Shown one piece after another: positions 33,262-33,683 of a DNA stretch of 33,683 bases. This stretch comes from Flavobacteriaceae bacterium. Its GTDB lineage: Bacteria; Bacteroidota; Bacteroidia; Flavobacteriales; Flavobacteriaceae. The notes beneath the pieces are model-generated. The model did no database searches and was not told the origin of the DNA. It was given only the letters and a program-made list of their open reading frames with translations. Positions within the stretch are counted from its first letter, which is position 1; each line of letters opens with the position of its first letter. Both the position numbers and the translations under genes were made by a program. The DNA lies in contig JAKITD010000029.1 in NCBI GenBank assembly GCA_021648265.1, positions 1-33,683 on the forward strand. Direction: 5' to 3'.

Positions 33262-33683
33262 ATAACAAAAGATAATTTTAATTGTTGGTGTTTTGACCCC
33301 TATATAAAACAAGAGTAATCTTTTAAATCCCCATATATAATATTAGATTCAAAACATAACAGGTATAAATTTTTAAAAAGATTCCTGTTTTACTTCTACA
33401 AGCTCAGTAGTTTATTCCGCTATAAATTTTCGAGAGAGATTTGATTTATTGTATTATACTGAAATAGGTTGACCTTTTTTTTCAAGGTTTTGTTTTAAAT
33501 TTCATCGAAAAGTTATTTCCGAATTTTTTTTATGGCTTTTAAATGAGCCAAAAAAATCAGAATAACTTTTCTGGGTTTTGTTTTTTTACGACTACTGCAA
33601 TATACTAAAATAATAGTTTTTTTATTTTAGATTTATCCCTTTTATACGATTTATATTCAACCGTTGGGTTTAGATGTACTTCG
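33262..33683. other. Non-coding terminal stretch, possibly intron body or mobile-element remnant
   Basis: No open frame of gene size is present on either strand. A 6-bp stem (AACAGG at 33358-33363 with CCTGTT at 33384-33389) is followed by T's and could be a weak terminator. The most striking content is the large inverted repeat at 33507-33571 and the flanking direct repeats, listed separately. Confidence 0.5.
33450..33612. repeat. Inverted repeat (33507-33571) flanked by 17-nt direct repeats
   Basis: GAAAAGTTATT (33507-33517) pairs with AATAACTTTTC (33561-33571), and TGGCT (33533-33537) with AGCCA (33546-33550). T-rich and A-rich middles between them are also mostly complementary. The whole is bracketed by TGTATTATACTGAAATA (33450-33466) and TGCAATATACTAAAATA (33596-33612), which agree at 14 of 17 positions. 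This resembles a small non-autonomous element or an insertion-sequence edge. Confidence 0.5.

Noticed and set aside
33358-33391. A rho-independent terminator after the nuclease gene
   Set aside because: The 6-bp stem with a 20-nt loop is weak and lies about 200 nt from the stop, so it is not annotated as a separate feature.
1-33683. CRISPR arrays, tRNA, rRNA or a third copy of the micro-ORF
   Set aside because: No regularly spaced direct repeats, cloverleaf-like stretches or rRNA-like blocks were seen, and no further MRTLNSN-like start was found in the spacers.

Overview
The window is low-GC chromosomal DNA from a member of the Flavobacteriaceae (Bacteroidota). The lineage call rests on several things seen together: Bacteroidota-restricted families (DUF4251, DUF3822), TAnnTTTG-type -7 promoter elements with no Shine-Dalgarno need, flavobacterial versions of GyrA, ClpC, HutH, GcvT and RsmD, and a gyrA-TPR pair. 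I cannot name the genus from the sequence alone.

Layout. 1-2950: tail of an unknown gene, a sigma-70-like regulator, a DUF4251 lipid-free secreted protein, a 33-residue cationic micro-ORF, and an MDR-family NADP oxidoreductase. 3046-7051: a hypothetical protein, an acyltransferase-3 membrane protein and a penicillin-acylase-family Ntn hydrolase. 7052-7504: a second copy of the 33-residue micro-ORF, with its own promoter, a structured repeat in its leader, and a terminator. 7533-18000: the TPR protein and gyrA, divergent from clpC, then a small STAS/SpoIIAA-like protein, hutH and a TlpA-like lipoprotein thioredoxin. 18040-22685: nnrD divergent from gcvT, an SDR epimerase and a YebC/PmpR regulator. 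22791-25434: a PlsC-like acyltransferase, a KdnB-type iron-dependent Kdo 8-oxidase and kdsB, which points to 8-amino-Kdo chemistry in the outer-membrane glycolipid. 25537-29169: a RecD-like helicase divergent from a three-gene operon (membrane protein, DUF3822, rsmD).

From about 29170 to the end the character changes to accessory DNA. A 1017-aa N6-adenine DNA methyltransferase is followed 2 nt later by a 204-aa protein with a D...EAK nuclease motif, giving a compact two-gene restriction-modification or defence module. A direct repeat overlaps its probable promoter. Downstream on the minus strand is a well-formed 3' end of a group II intron (domains V and VI with a bulged branch-point A 7 nt from the intron end). 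No reverse-transcriptase reading frame is visible in the adjoining 420 nt. The window closes in a non-coding stretch with a large inverted repeat flanked by direct repeats.

The most original signals are (a) the duplicated 33-aa micro-gene family, which shows synonymous codon drift and matching promoters, (b) the two-gene methyltransferase/nuclease module, (c) the orphan-looking group II intron end, and (d) the KdnB-KdsB pair without a visible KdnA.
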